From Betaproteobacteria bacterium (GTDB taxonomy: Bacteria; Pseudomonadota; Gammaproteobacteria; Burkholderiales; Usitatibacteraceae), in NCBI GenBank assembly GCA_016720855.1, contig JADKJU010000001.1:613501-677500 (forward strand): a stretch of 64,000 nucleotides of DNA, given 5' to 3'. Position 1 is the first letter of the stretch. The number at the start of each line of letters is the position of its first letter. Below, in pieces: positions 26,601 through 36,385 of the stretch. The notes under the pieces were generated by a model. The model saw only the letters and a list, made by a program, of their open reading frames with translations. It was not told the origin of the DNA and ran no database searches. The translations under genes and the position numbers were made by a program.

Positions 26601-27779
26601 TCAATCGAGCCGCCGCAGATGCGAGGGACGCAGCTCGTCGAGGCGGTTGATGCCCATCATCGCCATGTCGCGGTCGATCTCGATGCGCAGGATGTCGATC
26701 GCGTGGCGCACGCCCGCCTCTCCCCCGACCGAAGCGGCGTAGCCGAAGGATCTTCCCAGGAACACGAACTTCGCTCCCAGGGCGAGCGCCTTCAGGACGT
26801 CGGTGCCGCGGCGAATGCCGCTGTCGAGCATGACGGGCACGTCCCCGCAGACATCCACGATCTCGGGCAGCACCCGCAGCGGCGCAATGGCGCCGTCGAG
26901 CTGGCGGCCCCCGTGATTGGAAACCACGATGCCGTCCGCCCCGTGGTCGATCGCGATGCGCGCATCCTGCCTGTCGAGGATTCCCTTCACCACGATCCGG
27001 CCCTTCCACATGGCGCGGATCTTCGCGAAGTGGGCCCAGTCGAGGTCTCCCCGGTCCGAGTAGTCGCGAAGCACGTTTGGCGACAGGATCGGCGCGCCGC
27101 GCGTGGCGAAGTTATTCTCGAAGTGCGGCATGCCGTGCTGCGCGATCGTGCGCAGGAAGGTCCCGAAGAGCCAGCGCGGATGCGTGATGCCGTCCCACGC
27201 GAGTCTGGGCGTCGGCCTGAGCGGCGTGGAGAACCCCGCGCGAACGTTGTTCTCGCGGTTTCCCGCCATCGGCACATCGACGGTCACGACGAGCGTGCGA
27301 TAACCCGCCTGCGCGATCCGTTCGATGAGCGGCACGAAGCGCGCCTCGTCGCCCGTGAGGTAGGCCTGGAACCAGGTGTCCGGCGCGGCCTGCGCCACCT
27401 CCTCCAGCCTGATGAGCGAGGAGCCGCTCATGGCCATGGGGATGTTCGCCCCACGCGCCCCGCTGGCCAGCACGAGGTCGCCGCGAAAGGCGTAAAGCGC
27501 GGCGATGCCGATCGGGGCGATGCCGAAGGGCGCCGCGTACTCGTGCCCGAAGAGGGTCGTGGACTGCCGGCGTCGCGCAACGCCCTTCAGTACGCGCGGA
27601 ACGAAAGCCCATTCCGAGAACGCGGCCCGGTTGTCGTTCATGCCGGCGTTGTCCTCCACGCCCCCGGAGAGATAGGCAAAGACGGGCCGTGGCAGGTGGC
27701 GCCGGGCAGCCTCCTCGAAGTCGTCGAGGGAGAGGATGCCTCGCAGGCGGGCGGGCGGATCGTTGTTCGCGGCAGGCAT
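26601..27779 (-). CDS. FMN-dependent alpha-hydroxyacid oxidase/dehydrogenase (LldD-like)
   Basis: 392 residues from ATG 27777-27779. TIM barrel with FMN contacts (PFGIAPIGIAALYAFRGDL, FQAYLTGD), catalytic region VVSNHGGRQLDGAIAPLRVL (His base and Arg) and a C-terminal SGIRRGTDVLKALALGAKFV phosphate-binding segment. Oxidises an L-2-hydroxyacid such as lactate, glycolate or mandelate. Divergent from the second Bug gene, convergent with the Ldh2-type gene. Confidence 0.9.
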   Translation of the reverse strand: MPAANNDPPARLRGILSLDDFEEAARRHLPRPVFAYLSGGVEDNAGMNDNRAAFSEWAFVPRVLKGVARRRQSTTLFGHEYAAPFGIAPIGIAALYAFRGDLVLASGARGANIPMAMSGSSLIRLEEVAQAAPDTWFQAYLTGDEARFVPLIERIAQAGYRTLVVTVDVPMAGNRENNVRAGFSTPLRPTPRLAWDGITHPRWLFGTFLRTIAQHGMPHFENNFATRGAPILSPNVLRDYSDRGDLDWAHFAKIRAMWKGRIVVKGILDRQDARIAIDHGADGIVVSNHGGRQLDGAIAPLRVLPEIVDVCGDVPVMLDSGIRRGTDVLKALALGAKFVFLGRSFGYAASVGGEAGVRHAIDILRIEIDRDMAMMGINRLDELRPSHLRRLD

Positions 27780-27897
27780 GAAAAGGTTCGTGGAAGAATC
27801 GGCAACCCGAACGATAGCGCAATCGAAGCGATCCCCGCGTTTGCGGGTAAGCAGGCAGGCGTTGATCCCGACGCCCTTCCCGACGGAGAATCTCCCC

Positions 27898-28848
27898 ATG
27901 AACCGAACTCTTTGCAATGTCCTCGCGGCGATCGGCCTTGCGTCGCTCGCCTTCGCCTCTGCCGCCCAGACCCCGCTCAAGCTTCTCATCCCCGCCGAGC
28001 CCGGGAGCGCCTGGGACCAGGCCGGCCGAACCCTCGGCGCCGCGATGGTCAAGGCGAAAGCGGCCGCCTCCGTGCAAATCGACAACGCTCCCGGTGCCGG
28101 TGGCACCCTCGGACTTGCGCAATTCGCGAATGCGTCGAAGGGTGACACGGCGGCCCTGATGATCGGGGGCTTGGGCCTGGTCGCCGCCGTGGAACTCGAC
28201 CGCTCGGCCGTTCCAGTGCAACGCGTGACACCGCTCGCGCGGCTCGCGACCGGCTACGAAGTGGTCGTCGTCGCGGCCGACTCGCCCTTGAAGTCGATGT
28301 CCGACCTCATGAAGGCGTTCAAGGCCGGTCCGGGCGCAATCGCCTGGGGAGCAGGCGCGGTGGGCAGTCCCGAGCACCTCACGGTCGCCCTCCTGGCCCG
28401 GGCCGCGGGCGTGGATCCCGCCAGGATCCGCCATGTCGCCTTGAACGAAGGCGATGCATCCAAGGCTCTCGTCGGGGGCCGCATCGCCGTGGCCGTCGTG
28501 GGGTTTCGGGAAGCCGCAGAGGCCCGTCGCGGCGGGAAGGTGCGCGCGCTGGGCGTCTCCGGGCCCAGGACCATGGATGGCATCCCCTCGTTGCGGGAAC
28601 AGGGCATCAACGTGGTGTTCGGCAACTGGATCGGGCTATTCGCCGCCCCAGGCCTGCGGCCCAGCCAGCGCGACAACCTGCTCGACGCCGTCCGGTCGGG
28701 CATCGAGGCGCCGGAGTGGATGGCGATTCTCTCCAGGATGGGCTGGACGCCCGTCTTCATGCACGGCTCCGACTACGCACGCTTCATCGACGAGGAGTCG
28801 AGGAGCCTCGGATACCTGGTGGAAGCGCTCGGCCTGCGCAGGAAGTAG
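27898..28848 (+). CDS. Bug/TctC-family binding protein (second copy, divergent)
   Basis: 316 residues with signal peptide MNRTLCNVLAAIGLASLAFA cleaved near ASAAQ. Bug-fold features: LKLLIPAEPGSAWDQAGRTL, VQIDNAPGAGGTLGLAQFA, AIAWGAGAVGSPEHLTVALL and GIPSLREQGINVVFGNWIGL. The binding loop uses GSAWDQ where most family members have GGxxDxxAR, so the ligand may differ. No TctAB partners nearby. Confidence 0.88.
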   Translation: MNRTLCNVLAAIGLASLAFASAAQTPLKLLIPAEPGSAWDQAGRTLGAAMVKAKAAASVQIDNAPGAGGTLGLAQFANASKGDTAALMIGGLGLVAAVELDRSAVPVQRVTPLARLATGYEVVVVAADSPLKSMSDLMKAFKAGPGAIAWGAGAVGSPEHLTVALLARAAGVDPARIRHVALNEGDASKALVGGRIAVAVVGFREAAEARRGGKVRALGVSGPRTMDGIPSLREQGINVVFGNWIGLFAAPGLRPSQRDNLLDAVRSGIEAPEWMAILSRMGWTPVFMHGSDYARFIDEESRSLGYLVEALGLRRK

Positions 28849-28862
28849 CAGGCGGCAGGTCC

Positions 28863-29624
28863 CTAGCCTGCCGACGCAGGCGCAATCGTCACCTCGCCGA
28901 CGCCGCTCTCGGCGAGCGCGCGCGCGACGAATCCGGACCGCTTGGCCTCCTCGATGAATTCCGCCAGGAAACGATGCGCAAGGCTTCGACCTTTGGGAAC
29001 GCCGGAAGCCTGCCGGATGACCATGAAGCTGTCGGCCAGGACGCGCAAGCCCGGATGACCCGCGGCATACGCCTCGAGAGGCTGGCGCACGCCGGCGACA
29101 GCGTCGAGATTCCCGGCCAGGAAGAGTTCGATCGCAGCGGGCGAGCTTGGCGCACGCTCGAGCCTGGCTTGCCTGATCTGCCTCGTGAGATAAAGGTCGT
29201 AGGCCGTCTTGAGCCCCACGGCGATGCGGGTGCCTTCGCGGTCCAGCTCGCCCACGCTGCGAACCGGCGACTCCGCCGGCACGAGGTACGTGCCTTCGAT
29301 GTGCACGTAGGGCGCCGTGAAGTCGATGTCGATCGCGCGCGCCGGATCCACCGCGAGGAAGGCGACATCCCACGCATCCTCCTTCACCGCATCGGCCGCC
29401 TTGCCGGCGGTGTCGTAGGTGACAAACTCCACCGGCACACCGAGCCGCGCGGCGAGCTCGCGACCGAGCGCAGGGCCGACGCCCTTCGGTTCTCCGCCGT
29501 CGGGATCGCGCTGCGCGATGACGGGATTGCCCAGGTTGATGCCGATGCGCAGGATTCCGGAAGGAGCGGTCTGCGCAACGACCCGCACGCTGGGGGCGAC
29601 ATCGTTGACCGGATCGACTTTCAC
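28863..29624 (-). CDS. Family 3 (amino-acid type) solute-binding protein without signal peptide
   Basis: 253 residues from GTG 29622-29624 with GAGGAG 9 bases upstream. SBP_bac_3 fold: LRIGINLGNPVIAQRDPDGG, KGVGPALGRELAARLGVPVE, AVDPARAIDIDFTAPYVHIE and VIRQASGVPKGR. Unusually, no Sec signal is visible in this frame: the N-terminus MKVDPVNDVAPSVRVVAQT is polar. It may be a cytoplasmic sensor or have lost export. Lies 25 bp downstream of the PrpF-type isomerase, same strand, likely one transcript. Confidence 0.82.
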   Translation of the reverse strand: MKVDPVNDVAPSVRVVAQTAPSGILRIGINLGNPVIAQRDPDGGEPKGVGPALGRELAARLGVPVEFVTYDTAGKAADAVKEDAWDVAFLAVDPARAIDIDFTAPYVHIEGTYLVPAESPVRSVGELDREGTRIAVGLKTAYDLYLTRQIRQARLERAPSSPAAIELFLAGNLDAVAGVRQPLEAYAAGHPGLRVLADSFMVIRQASGVPKGRSLAHRFLAEFIEEAKRSGFVARALAESGVGEVTIAPASAG

Positions 29625-29649
29625 GGTTCGGTTCTCCTCGTCGACATGT

Positions 29650-30813
29650 TCAGCTGGCCGGCACGCAAACCCAGCCCTCCATCAGCCTTCGGGCGCTGCG
29701 GCTCATGACGGCCTTCGTGACCGCCCATTGGCCATCGCGCAACGTGGCTTCCGCGCCCACCGTGAGCGTGCCTGAAGGGTGCCCGAACCTGACTTGCGCG
29801 GGATCACATTCCGGCCGGGCGCAGCGCTGCACGACCGTTCCCGGGATGGAGGCGGCGACCGCGATCGCGACCGCGCCGGTGCCCGTCATGGCGTGGTGGA
29901 GCTTGCCCATCGAGAGGATGCGCGCCGTCACGTCGATCGTGTCCGCGCCGACTGTCTTGCCGTCGGAGGCGACGTAGGACTGCGGCGCCGACATGAAGGC
30001 GAGCTTCGGGGTGTGGAGCCGGCTTGTCGACGCCTCCTCGACCGAGGACGCGTGGCCCATCGCGACGGCGCCGTGCGCCCGGACAGACTCGCAGCGCGCA
30101 AGGAGCGCCGCGTCGCCGTTCATCGCTTCCTGCAGCTCGGTTCCGCCCAGTCCCAGCGCCCGCGCATCGACGAAGACCGTGGGATTGCCCGCATTGATGA
30201 GCGTGGCCTCGATCCGGCCGACGCCCGGCACGTCGAGCACGTCCGTGATGTGTCCCGTGGGAAACATTGCGCCGCCCTGCGCCCCATCCTCGCCTCCGCC
30301 CGGCTCGAGATACTCGATGCGGATCTCGGCCGAGGGGAACGTCACGCCGTCCAGGTGGAAGTCGCCCTCCTCCACGACCTCCCCGTCCCGCACGGGAACA
30401 TGCGCCACGATCTTCTTGCCGACGTTGGCCTGCCAGATGCGCACGGCCGCCATGCCATCGCGCGGCGCCGCGACGAGTCCTTGCGAGATCGAGAACGGAC
30501 CCACGGCGCCGATGAGGTTGCCGCAATTGCCGGACCAGTCGATGAACGCCTTGTCGATAGACACCTGGCCGAAGAGGTAATCCACGTCGCAGTCCGATCG
30601 AGAGGACTTCGACAGGATCACGATCTTGCTCGTGCTCGAGGTGGCCGCCCCCATCCCGTCGATCTGTTTCCCGTAGGGATCGGGACTCCCGATCACGCGC
30701 TGCAGGATGCGGTCGCGAGCAGCGGAATCGGCCGGCAGGTCCTCCTTGCGGAAAAAGACGCCCTTGCTGGTGCCGCCGCGCATGTAGACGGCGGGAATGC
30801 GAAGTTGGGTCAT
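29650..30813 (-). CDS. PrpF-family isomerase (aconitate/2-methylaconitate or oxalomesaconate tautomerase)
   Basis: 387 residues from ATG 30811-30813. Starts MTQLRIPAVYMRGGTSKGVF, the PrpF signature, followed by DIDWSGNCGNLIGAVGPF-type residues (Cys in SGNCGNLIGAVG) and a second half with INAGNPTVFVDARALGL and HHAMTGTGAVA. These enzymes move double bonds in aconitate-like acids. Near tcuAB, whose product is cis-aconitate, an aconitate-isomerase role is attractive; 2-methylaconitate or 4-oxalomesaconate are alternatives. Confidence 0.85.
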   Translation of the reverse strand: MTQLRIPAVYMRGGTSKGVFFRKEDLPADSAARDRILQRVIGSPDPYGKQIDGMGAATSSTSKIVILSKSSRSDCDVDYLFGQVSIDKAFIDWSGNCGNLIGAVGPFSISQGLVAAPRDGMAAVRIWQANVGKKIVAHVPVRDGEVVEEGDFHLDGVTFPSAEIRIEYLEPGGGEDGAQGGAMFPTGHITDVLDVPGVGRIEATLINAGNPTVFVDARALGLGGTELQEAMNGDAALLARCESVRAHGAVAMGHASSVEEASTSRLHTPKLAFMSAPQSYVASDGKTVGADTIDVTARILSMGKLHHAMTGTGAVAIAVAASIPGTVVQRCARPECDPAQVRFGHPSGTLTVGAEATLRDGQWAVTKAVMSRSARRLMEGWVCVPAS

Positions 30814-30945
30814 GGCAATCGTCTCGGTGAGCCGGGTCTCGGCGAAGCCTGTGGCGAACACAGGCAGTCGGGTTCGATTCTACCGCCATGCGCCCCGCGG
30901 CACGGACAGTCGGGCAACTCAGGTGCGTGCTACGATTTGCGCCCC

Positions 30946-33900
30946 ATGAGCACCCCTGACAAGCCCCCGCAACGTGCTGCGGGTGAATCGCCGGCGCCTG
31001 CCTACCCGCGTCTTTCCCGACCCGGATCACCGCTGCGCGAAGCCATCACTGCCGCCTATCACCGCGCCGAGCCGGAAGCGGTGGCGGCCCTGCGCCTGGC
31101 CGCGACCCTCGATGAAGCCGCCCTCGCCCGCATCCGGTCCCGCGCCGGCGCTCTGGTCGAGCGCGTCCGTGCGGAACGGTCCGGCGCCTCGGGGGTCGAT
31201 GCGCTGATGAGCGAATTCGACCTGTCGTCGGAAGAAGGCATCGCGCTCATGTGCCTGGCGGAAGCGCTGTTGCGCATCCCCGATGCGCCCACCGCCGACC
31301 GGCTGATCCGCGACAAGCTCTCGCGCGGCGACTGGCGCTCGCACGTGGGCGGCAGCGAATCGCTCTTCGTCAACGCCGCGTGCTGGGGGCTCGTGGTCTC
31401 CGGCAGGCTCGCCCGTGCCGAGTCCGCCCCACGGGGTTTCGACGGGGCGCTCACGGCAGCTCTCGGGCGCCTCGGCGAACCGGTTATCCGTGCGGCGACC
31501 AAGGCGGCCATGGGATACCTCGGTTCGCAGTTCGTGCTGGGAGAGACGATCGACGGCGCGCTCGACCGTGCGCGGAAGAAGGAAGCCCGCGGCTACCGCT
31601 ACTCCTTCGACATGCTGGGCGAGGCTTCCATGACGATGGCGGATGCCGACCGCTACCGTGAAATCTACCTCGAGGCGATCCAAGCCGTCGGCCGCTCCTC
31701 CGCGGGGCGGGGGATCTATGCGGGGCCGGGCGTTTCCGTGAAGCTCTCCGCCCTGCATCCGCGCTTTTCGCGCGCGAAGCACGAGCGGTCCATGGCAGAA
31801 CTGCTGCCGCGCGTGAAGGAACTGATGCTGCTCGCGAAGCGGTACGACATCGGCCTCACCATTGATGCGGAAGAAGCCGAGCGCCTGGAAATCACCCTCG
31901 ACCTGCTCGAATCGCTGGCGCTGGACGCGGACCTTGCGGGCTGGGACGGGCTCGGCTTCGTGATCCAGACCGTGCAGAAACGCGCGCCCTTCGTGGTCGA
32001 CTGGATCCTCGATCTCGCCCGTCGAAGCGCTCGCCGCCTCATGATCCGGCTGGTGAAGGGCGCGTACTGGGATTCGGAGGTCAAGCGCGCGCAGGTGGCC
32101 GGCTACGACGACTATCCCGTCTTCACGCGCAAGAGCCACACGGACATCGCCTATCTCGCCTGCGCGCGCAAGCTGCTCGCCGAGCCGGGGCTCGTCTTCC
32201 CGCAGTTCGCCACGCACAACGCCTCGACGCTTTGCGAGGTGATCGAGATCGCCGGCAACCACCGCGACTTCGAGTTCCAGTGCCTGCACGGCATGGGCGA
32301 GACGCTCTACGACCAGGTGGTCGGCTCGAAGGACTTCGGCCTGCCCTGCCGGATCTACGCGCCCGTCGGGACCCACGAGACGCTCCTTGCCTACCTGGTG
32401 CGCCGGCTCCTGGAGAACGGCGCCAATTCGTCCTTCGTGAACCAGATCGTCGATCCCGAGGTGCCGATCGAGCGCCTGCTGGAGGATCCGGTCACCACGG
32501 CGAAGCCGTTTGCGGGAAGCCCGCACCCGCGCGTGCCGGCGCCCTCCGCGCTGTACCCGGATCGCCGCAACTCGCGCGGCATCGATCTCACCGACGAGCA
32601 CGCGCTGGCCGCCCTGGAATCGGCTCTCGCGGCCGCCGCGAGCGAACCCTGGCCCGCCGCCCCGGATGCCACGATCGGCGACGTCGAACGCACGCTGGAC
32701 CTTGCATGCGCGGCTGATGCGTGGCGGGCCACGACGCCACACGAACGCGCCGCCATCCTCGAGCGCTCGGCGGACCTTCTCGAGCAGAACGCCGCGCGCC
32801 TCATCCATCTCGCCGTGCACGAGGCCGGAAAGACGCTTCCCAATGCGGTCGGCGAGGTGCGCGAGGCAGTCGATTTCTGCCGCTACTACGCCGTGCGTGC
32901 CCGTGGCGAGGCGCTCGCCGCGCCCCTCGGCGTGGTCGTGTGCATCAGCCCGTGGAATTTCCCGCTGGCGATCTTCATCGGGCAGGTTGCGGCCGCTCTC
33001 GCCACCGGCAACGCCGTCATCGCCAAGCCCGCCGAGCAGACACCCCTCATGGCCGCCGAGGCGGTGCGCCTGCTGCACCAGGCTGGCGTGCCCTCTTCCG
33101 CCCTGCAACTGCTGCCGGGGCCGGGCGAGACGATCGGCGCCCGTCTCGTCGCCGATTCCCGCGTGGACGGCGTCGTGTTCACGGGGTCGACCGAGGTCGC
33201 CGAGATCATCCACCGCACCCTCGCCGCGCGCGGGAACGTCCCTCTCATCGCCGAGACCGGGGGGCAGAACGCGATGATCGTCGATTCGTCGGCGCTGCCC
33301 GAGCAGGTGGTCTCCGATGTCCTCGTCTCGGCGTTCGACAGCGCGGGCCAACGGTGTTCGGCGCTGCGGGTACTCTTCCTGCAGGAGGAGATCGCAGACC
33401 ATGTCCTCGCGATGCTTGCCGGTGCGATGCATGAATTGGAGATGGGGGACCCTGCGCACCTCTCGACCGATGTGGGCCCCATCATCGACGCGGCCGCCAA
33501 AACCGGCCTCGACGCGCACGTCTCGCACCTGGAGAGAACGGCGAAGCTCGTCGCGCGGGCGCCCATGCCGGGCGGGCTCCAGGGCCATTTCATCGCGCCC
33601 GTCGCCTTCGAGATCGGCTACATCCGGGACCTGGAGCGCGAAGTCTTCGGTCCGGTCCTGCACATCGTCCGGTTCAAGGGCGCCGAACTCGCCCGCGTGG
33701 TGGACGAGATCAATGCCACCGGCTATGGACTCACGCTGGGTATCCACAGCCGCCTCGATTCCACGATCGATTTCATCGTGGACCGGGCGCGCGTCGGAAA
33801 CATCTATGTCAATCGCAACATCGTCGGCGCCGTGGTCGGCGTGCAGCCATTCGGCGGCGAGGGAAAGTCCGGCACCGGGCCGAAAGCCGGTGGCCCGCAG

Positions 33901-34617
33901 TACCTGCGCGCGCTGGTGCGCGAACGCACGAGCGAGGCCGCTCCACCCCCTTTCGCGCCCCCGGTCGTCAACACGGCAGCGGCCACGGCGTTCGATGCCG
34001 CGATCAAGGCACTTGCGGGGGCCGAGCCCGGTTTGCGGGCGATCGACCGTGGCAAGGTACTCGCCACGCTGGCAACACAGGGCGGTGAGATCGTGGCGGC
34101 ACTGGCGCGTGACTGCGCCGCGGCGCTCGATGACGGGAAGGAGCGCGAGCTGCCCGGGCCCACCGGCGAACGAAATACCTGGAGAACACACCCGCTCGGG
34201 CTTGCCGTCGCGCTGGGGAATGAATCCGGGCACGCCCTCGTCTGGCTCGGACAGGCGATGGCAGCGATCGCGGCGGGGAATCCCGTGCTCCTTGTGCCGG
34301 GGGGCGACACCTCCGATGCGGAGCGGATTGCTTCATGGGTGCGTTCGGCGGGATGGCCCGCGATCGCCGTGACGCGCGCCCCCCTCACGCAGTGCTCACG
34401 CCTGCCGAACCTCGCCGTGGTCGTGGCCGGCAGCCGTTCGATGGCCGCCTCGGCCGCTCCAGTGCTGGCGGCAAGGGCCGGCGCGCGAATCCCCGTGGTC
34501 GAACCGGCCGGCTCCGCGTGGCGCTATCCGGTGTGGCGACTGGAGACGGAGCGAACCGTCTCGGTGAACACCGTGGCCGCAGGCGGGAACGCCCACCTGC
34601 TCGCGCAGATGGACTAG
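30946..34617 (+). CDS. putA: Bifunctional proline dehydrogenase / glutamate-semialdehyde dehydrogenase PutA
   Basis: 1223 residues. No ribbon-helix-helix DNA-binding domain at the N-terminus, so it is not autoregulatory. PRODH barrel (about 180-470: GVSVKLSALHPRFS, RLMIRLVKGAYWDSEVKRAQ, QFATHNASTL) then aldehyde dehydrogenase (about 580-1000) with Glu in LIAETGGQNAMIVDSS and catalytic Cys in DSAGQRCSALRVLF. About 220 further C-terminal residues form the degenerate ALDH-like extension of type B PutA. Substrate channels from proline through P5C to glutamate. Monocistronic in the window. Confidence 0.95.
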   Translation: MSTPDKPPQRAAGESPAPAYPRLSRPGSPLREAITAAYHRAEPEAVAALRLAATLDEAALARIRSRAGALVERVRAERSGASGVDALMSEFDLSSEEGIALMCLAEALLRIPDAPTADRLIRDKLSRGDWRSHVGGSESLFVNAACWGLVVSGRLARAESAPRGFDGALTAALGRLGEPVIRAATKAAMGYLGSQFVLGETIDGALDRARKKEARGYRYSFDMLGEASMTMADADRYREIYLEAIQAVGRSSAGRGIYAGPGVSVKLSALHPRFSRAKHERSMAELLPRVKELMLLAKRYDIGLTIDAEEAERLEITLDLLESLALDADLAGWDGLGFVIQTVQKRAPFVVDWILDLARRSARRLMIRLVKGAYWDSEVKRAQVAGYDDYPVFTRKSHTDIAYLACARKLLAEPGLVFPQFATHNASTLCEVIEIAGNHRDFEFQCLHGMGETLYDQVVGSKDFGLPCRIYAPVGTHETLLAYLVRRLLENGANSSFVNQIVDPEVPIERLLEDPVTTAKPFAGSPHPRVPAPSALYPDRRNSRGIDLTDEHALAALESALAAAASEPWPAAPDATIGDVERTLDLACAADAWRATTPHERAAILERSADLLEQNAARLIHLAVHEAGKTLPNAVGEVREAVDFCRYYAVRARGEALAAPLGVVVCISPWNFPLAIFIGQVAAALATGNAVIAKPAEQTPLMAAEAVRLLHQAGVPSSALQLLPGPGETIGARLVADSRVDGVVFTGSTEVAEIIHRTLAARGNVPLIAETGGQNAMIVDSSALPEQVVSDVLVSAFDSAGQRCSALRVLFLQEEIADHVLAMLAGAMHELEMGDPAHLSTDVGPIIDAAAKTGLDAHVSHLERTAKLVARAPMPGGLQGHFIAPVAFEIGYIRDLEREVFGPVLHIVRFKGAELARVVDEINATGYGLTLGIHSRLDSTIDFIVDRARVGNIYVNRNIVGAVVGVQPFGGEGKSGTGPKAGGPQYLRALVRERTSEAAPPPFAPPVVNTAAATAFDAAIKALAGAEPGLRAIDRGKVLATLATQGGEIVAALARDCAAALDDGKERELPGPTGERNTWRTHPLGLAVALGNESGHALVWLGQAMAAIAAGNPVLLVPGGDTSDAERIASWVRSAGWPAIAVTRAPLTQCSRLPNLAVVVAGSRSMAASAAPVLAARAGARIPVVEPAGSAWRYPVWRLETERTVSVNTVAAGGNAHLLAQMD

Positions 34618-34654
34618 TGCCTCTCCCGCGCGAAGTCCTGCGCGCGGCGAGGCT

Positions 34655-36370
34655 TCAGAACCGGAACCGCGTGAGCGCGAGCTTTCGTCCGTTCGGCAGC
34701 GTCATCGTCGCCGTGGTGGTCGTGTCGAACTGCACCGTCACCGGCGCCACGTTGTCGCTGATGCGCGTGGCCGGCTTGTACGGGCCCATGAGCGTCTGCC
34801 CGTTGCCGTAGCTCCACCAGTTGCCGCTGAAGGTGCGCGGGTCGGGCGTCGGGTAGAGCGACAGGTACCACACCGGGTTGCCCGCCTCGTCGTACATGTA
34901 GGCCGCGAGGTCCGCGCTCCCGTTCTGCCACTCGATGAAGAAGCCGCGGCCGGTCTCTGCCGCGTTCCACCACCAGCCCGACTCCGGCGCATCGGCCTGC
35001 GGAGCCGCCGCGAGCCCGCCGGGCACGATGTTGAAGCGCTCGATGGCCACTGTCCCGCCGGGCCACACCATCGTCCCGTTGGAAGCATCCGAGAAGGCAA
35101 GGGTGAACGGACCCACGCTCTGCGGGGAAGAAGGCGCCTTGTAGGCGCCGGAGAGCGTCTGCCCTCCCGTGACCTTGAGCAGGTCGCCGGTGAAAAGCGA
35201 GCGGTCGAGGGACATGTTGCCGGTTGCCACGTACCAGTTCGAGCGGCCCGTGTCGTCGTAGAGAAAGCCGGCAAAGAAGATGTGGTTGCCGGCCACCTCG
35301 ATGGAATAGCCGCGGCCGCCCTCCTTCGTGTTCCACCACCAGCCGGTCTGCGGTGCCTGCGGCTTGCACTCGCGCGCCCCGGGCACGGACACGACGCTGC
35401 GATTGATGCCGCTGCTCAGCATCGAAGCGGCGCTCGAGCCGTAGCCCACGTAGAAGGTCGCGCCACCGATGTTGGCCGTGGCCACGCCATTGATCACATT
35501 CACGGCCTGGCCCTGCGCGGAGAGAACGCCGGTGACGTAGGCTTGCAGGCTCGAAGCGGAGACGGCCTTGAGCTGCCCGGTTGAATCGAGCTGCGCGAGC
35601 ACGCACGCCACCGCCGTGTCCTTGGTCCCGTCCGCCAATGTCGCGTACCCCAGTGGAGGCAGTGAATCCTCCAGGACCGCGGCCTTGACCAGGGTCGACG
35701 GGGCCACGGCGAAGGTATAGACGCTGCCGGGCCTGCCGACGTCCTCGGGACGATACTGGATGGCCGCGGCGATGTTGGACACCGTGGGCCCGATACTGCC
35801 CGTCACGACCATCGGGAAGGCGGCCGGCACTCCCGTTCCCGTGATGGAGTATCCAAACGTCAAGGTGCAGGTAACTCCATTTCCCGCCGGCGCCGTTATG
35901 GGGCCGCAGGTTTTTGATGTTCCGTTCATCGCGAGCGAAGGAGACGCCATGTATTGAACGTTCAGGTCGCAGTACGCCGGAATGCCGTTGAGACTGTAGG
36001 TATAGGTGTGCTCGAGGGCCGCACCGGTTGGTGAGATGGGATATGAGCGATCATAGGCGGGAAATGTATAGGACCCGTCTCCAAGGCCGACGCAGGTTTC
36101 CGAAGCGGGTCCGTACACGCCGTTGAACTGTCCCTGTGCGTCCACAGCTCCGGTCCACGGATCGGTGCGCGTGCATGTCTGCGAGTTCCCGTTGCAGACG
36201 GTCAGGTAGGAAGAAGTCAGTGTTCCGCGCCACGTTCCGGCAAACGGACTTGAAGCACCCTGGGCGAACGCGCTACAGGCGCCTGCCACGAGGACCAGCA
36301 CGCTTCCGGCTGCAACCAGGAAGCGCCTCACACCGGGAATATTCCGTGCCGACCCGCCGAGAGTTCCCAT
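34655..36370 (-). CDS. Secreted protein with C-terminal WWWN/GRGF repeat module (paralogue A)
   Basis: 571 residues from ATG 36368-36370, chosen because GGGGAG sits 6 bases upstream; an in-frame ATG two codons earlier has no spacing. Signal peptide ends near CSAFAQG. The N-terminal 150 residues (FAGTWRGTLTSSYLTVCNG..., several Cys) are unique. Then the shared domain (QYRPEDVGRPGSVYTFAVAP, SLQAYVTGVLSAQGQAVNVI, ATFYVGYG) and two tandem repeats, GWWWNTKEGGRGYSIEVAGN and GWWWNAAETGRGFFIEWQNG, each followed by a Y-D-WY segment. Ends LTRFRF. Function unknown; likely envelope or extracellular. Confidence 0.8.
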   Translation of the reverse strand: MGTLGGSARNIPGVRRFLVAAGSVLVLVAGACSAFAQGASSPFAGTWRGTLTSSYLTVCNGNSQTCTRTDPWTGAVDAQGQFNGVYGPASETCVGLGDGSYTFPAYDRSYPISPTGAALEHTYTYSLNGIPAYCDLNVQYMASPSLAMNGTSKTCGPITAPAGNGVTCTLTFGYSITGTGVPAAFPMVVTGSIGPTVSNIAAAIQYRPEDVGRPGSVYTFAVAPSTLVKAAVLEDSLPPLGYATLADGTKDTAVACVLAQLDSTGQLKAVSASSLQAYVTGVLSAQGQAVNVINGVATANIGGATFYVGYGSSAASMLSSGINRSVVSVPGARECKPQAPQTGWWWNTKEGGRGYSIEVAGNHIFFAGFLYDDTGRSNWYVATGNMSLDRSLFTGDLLKVTGGQTLSGAYKAPSSPQSVGPFTLAFSDASNGTMVWPGGTVAIERFNIVPGGLAAAPQADAPESGWWWNAAETGRGFFIEWQNGSADLAAYMYDEAGNPVWYLSLYPTPDPRTFSGNWWSYGNGQTLMGPYKPATRISDNVAPVTVQFDTTTTATMTLPNGRKLALTRFRF

Positions 36371-36385
36371 CGCCATCTCCCCTTC

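Noticed and set aside
31027..34233. 1068-codon antisense open frame inside putA
   Set aside because: High-GC shadow frame opposite a well-conserved enzyme; low-complexity composition and no domains.
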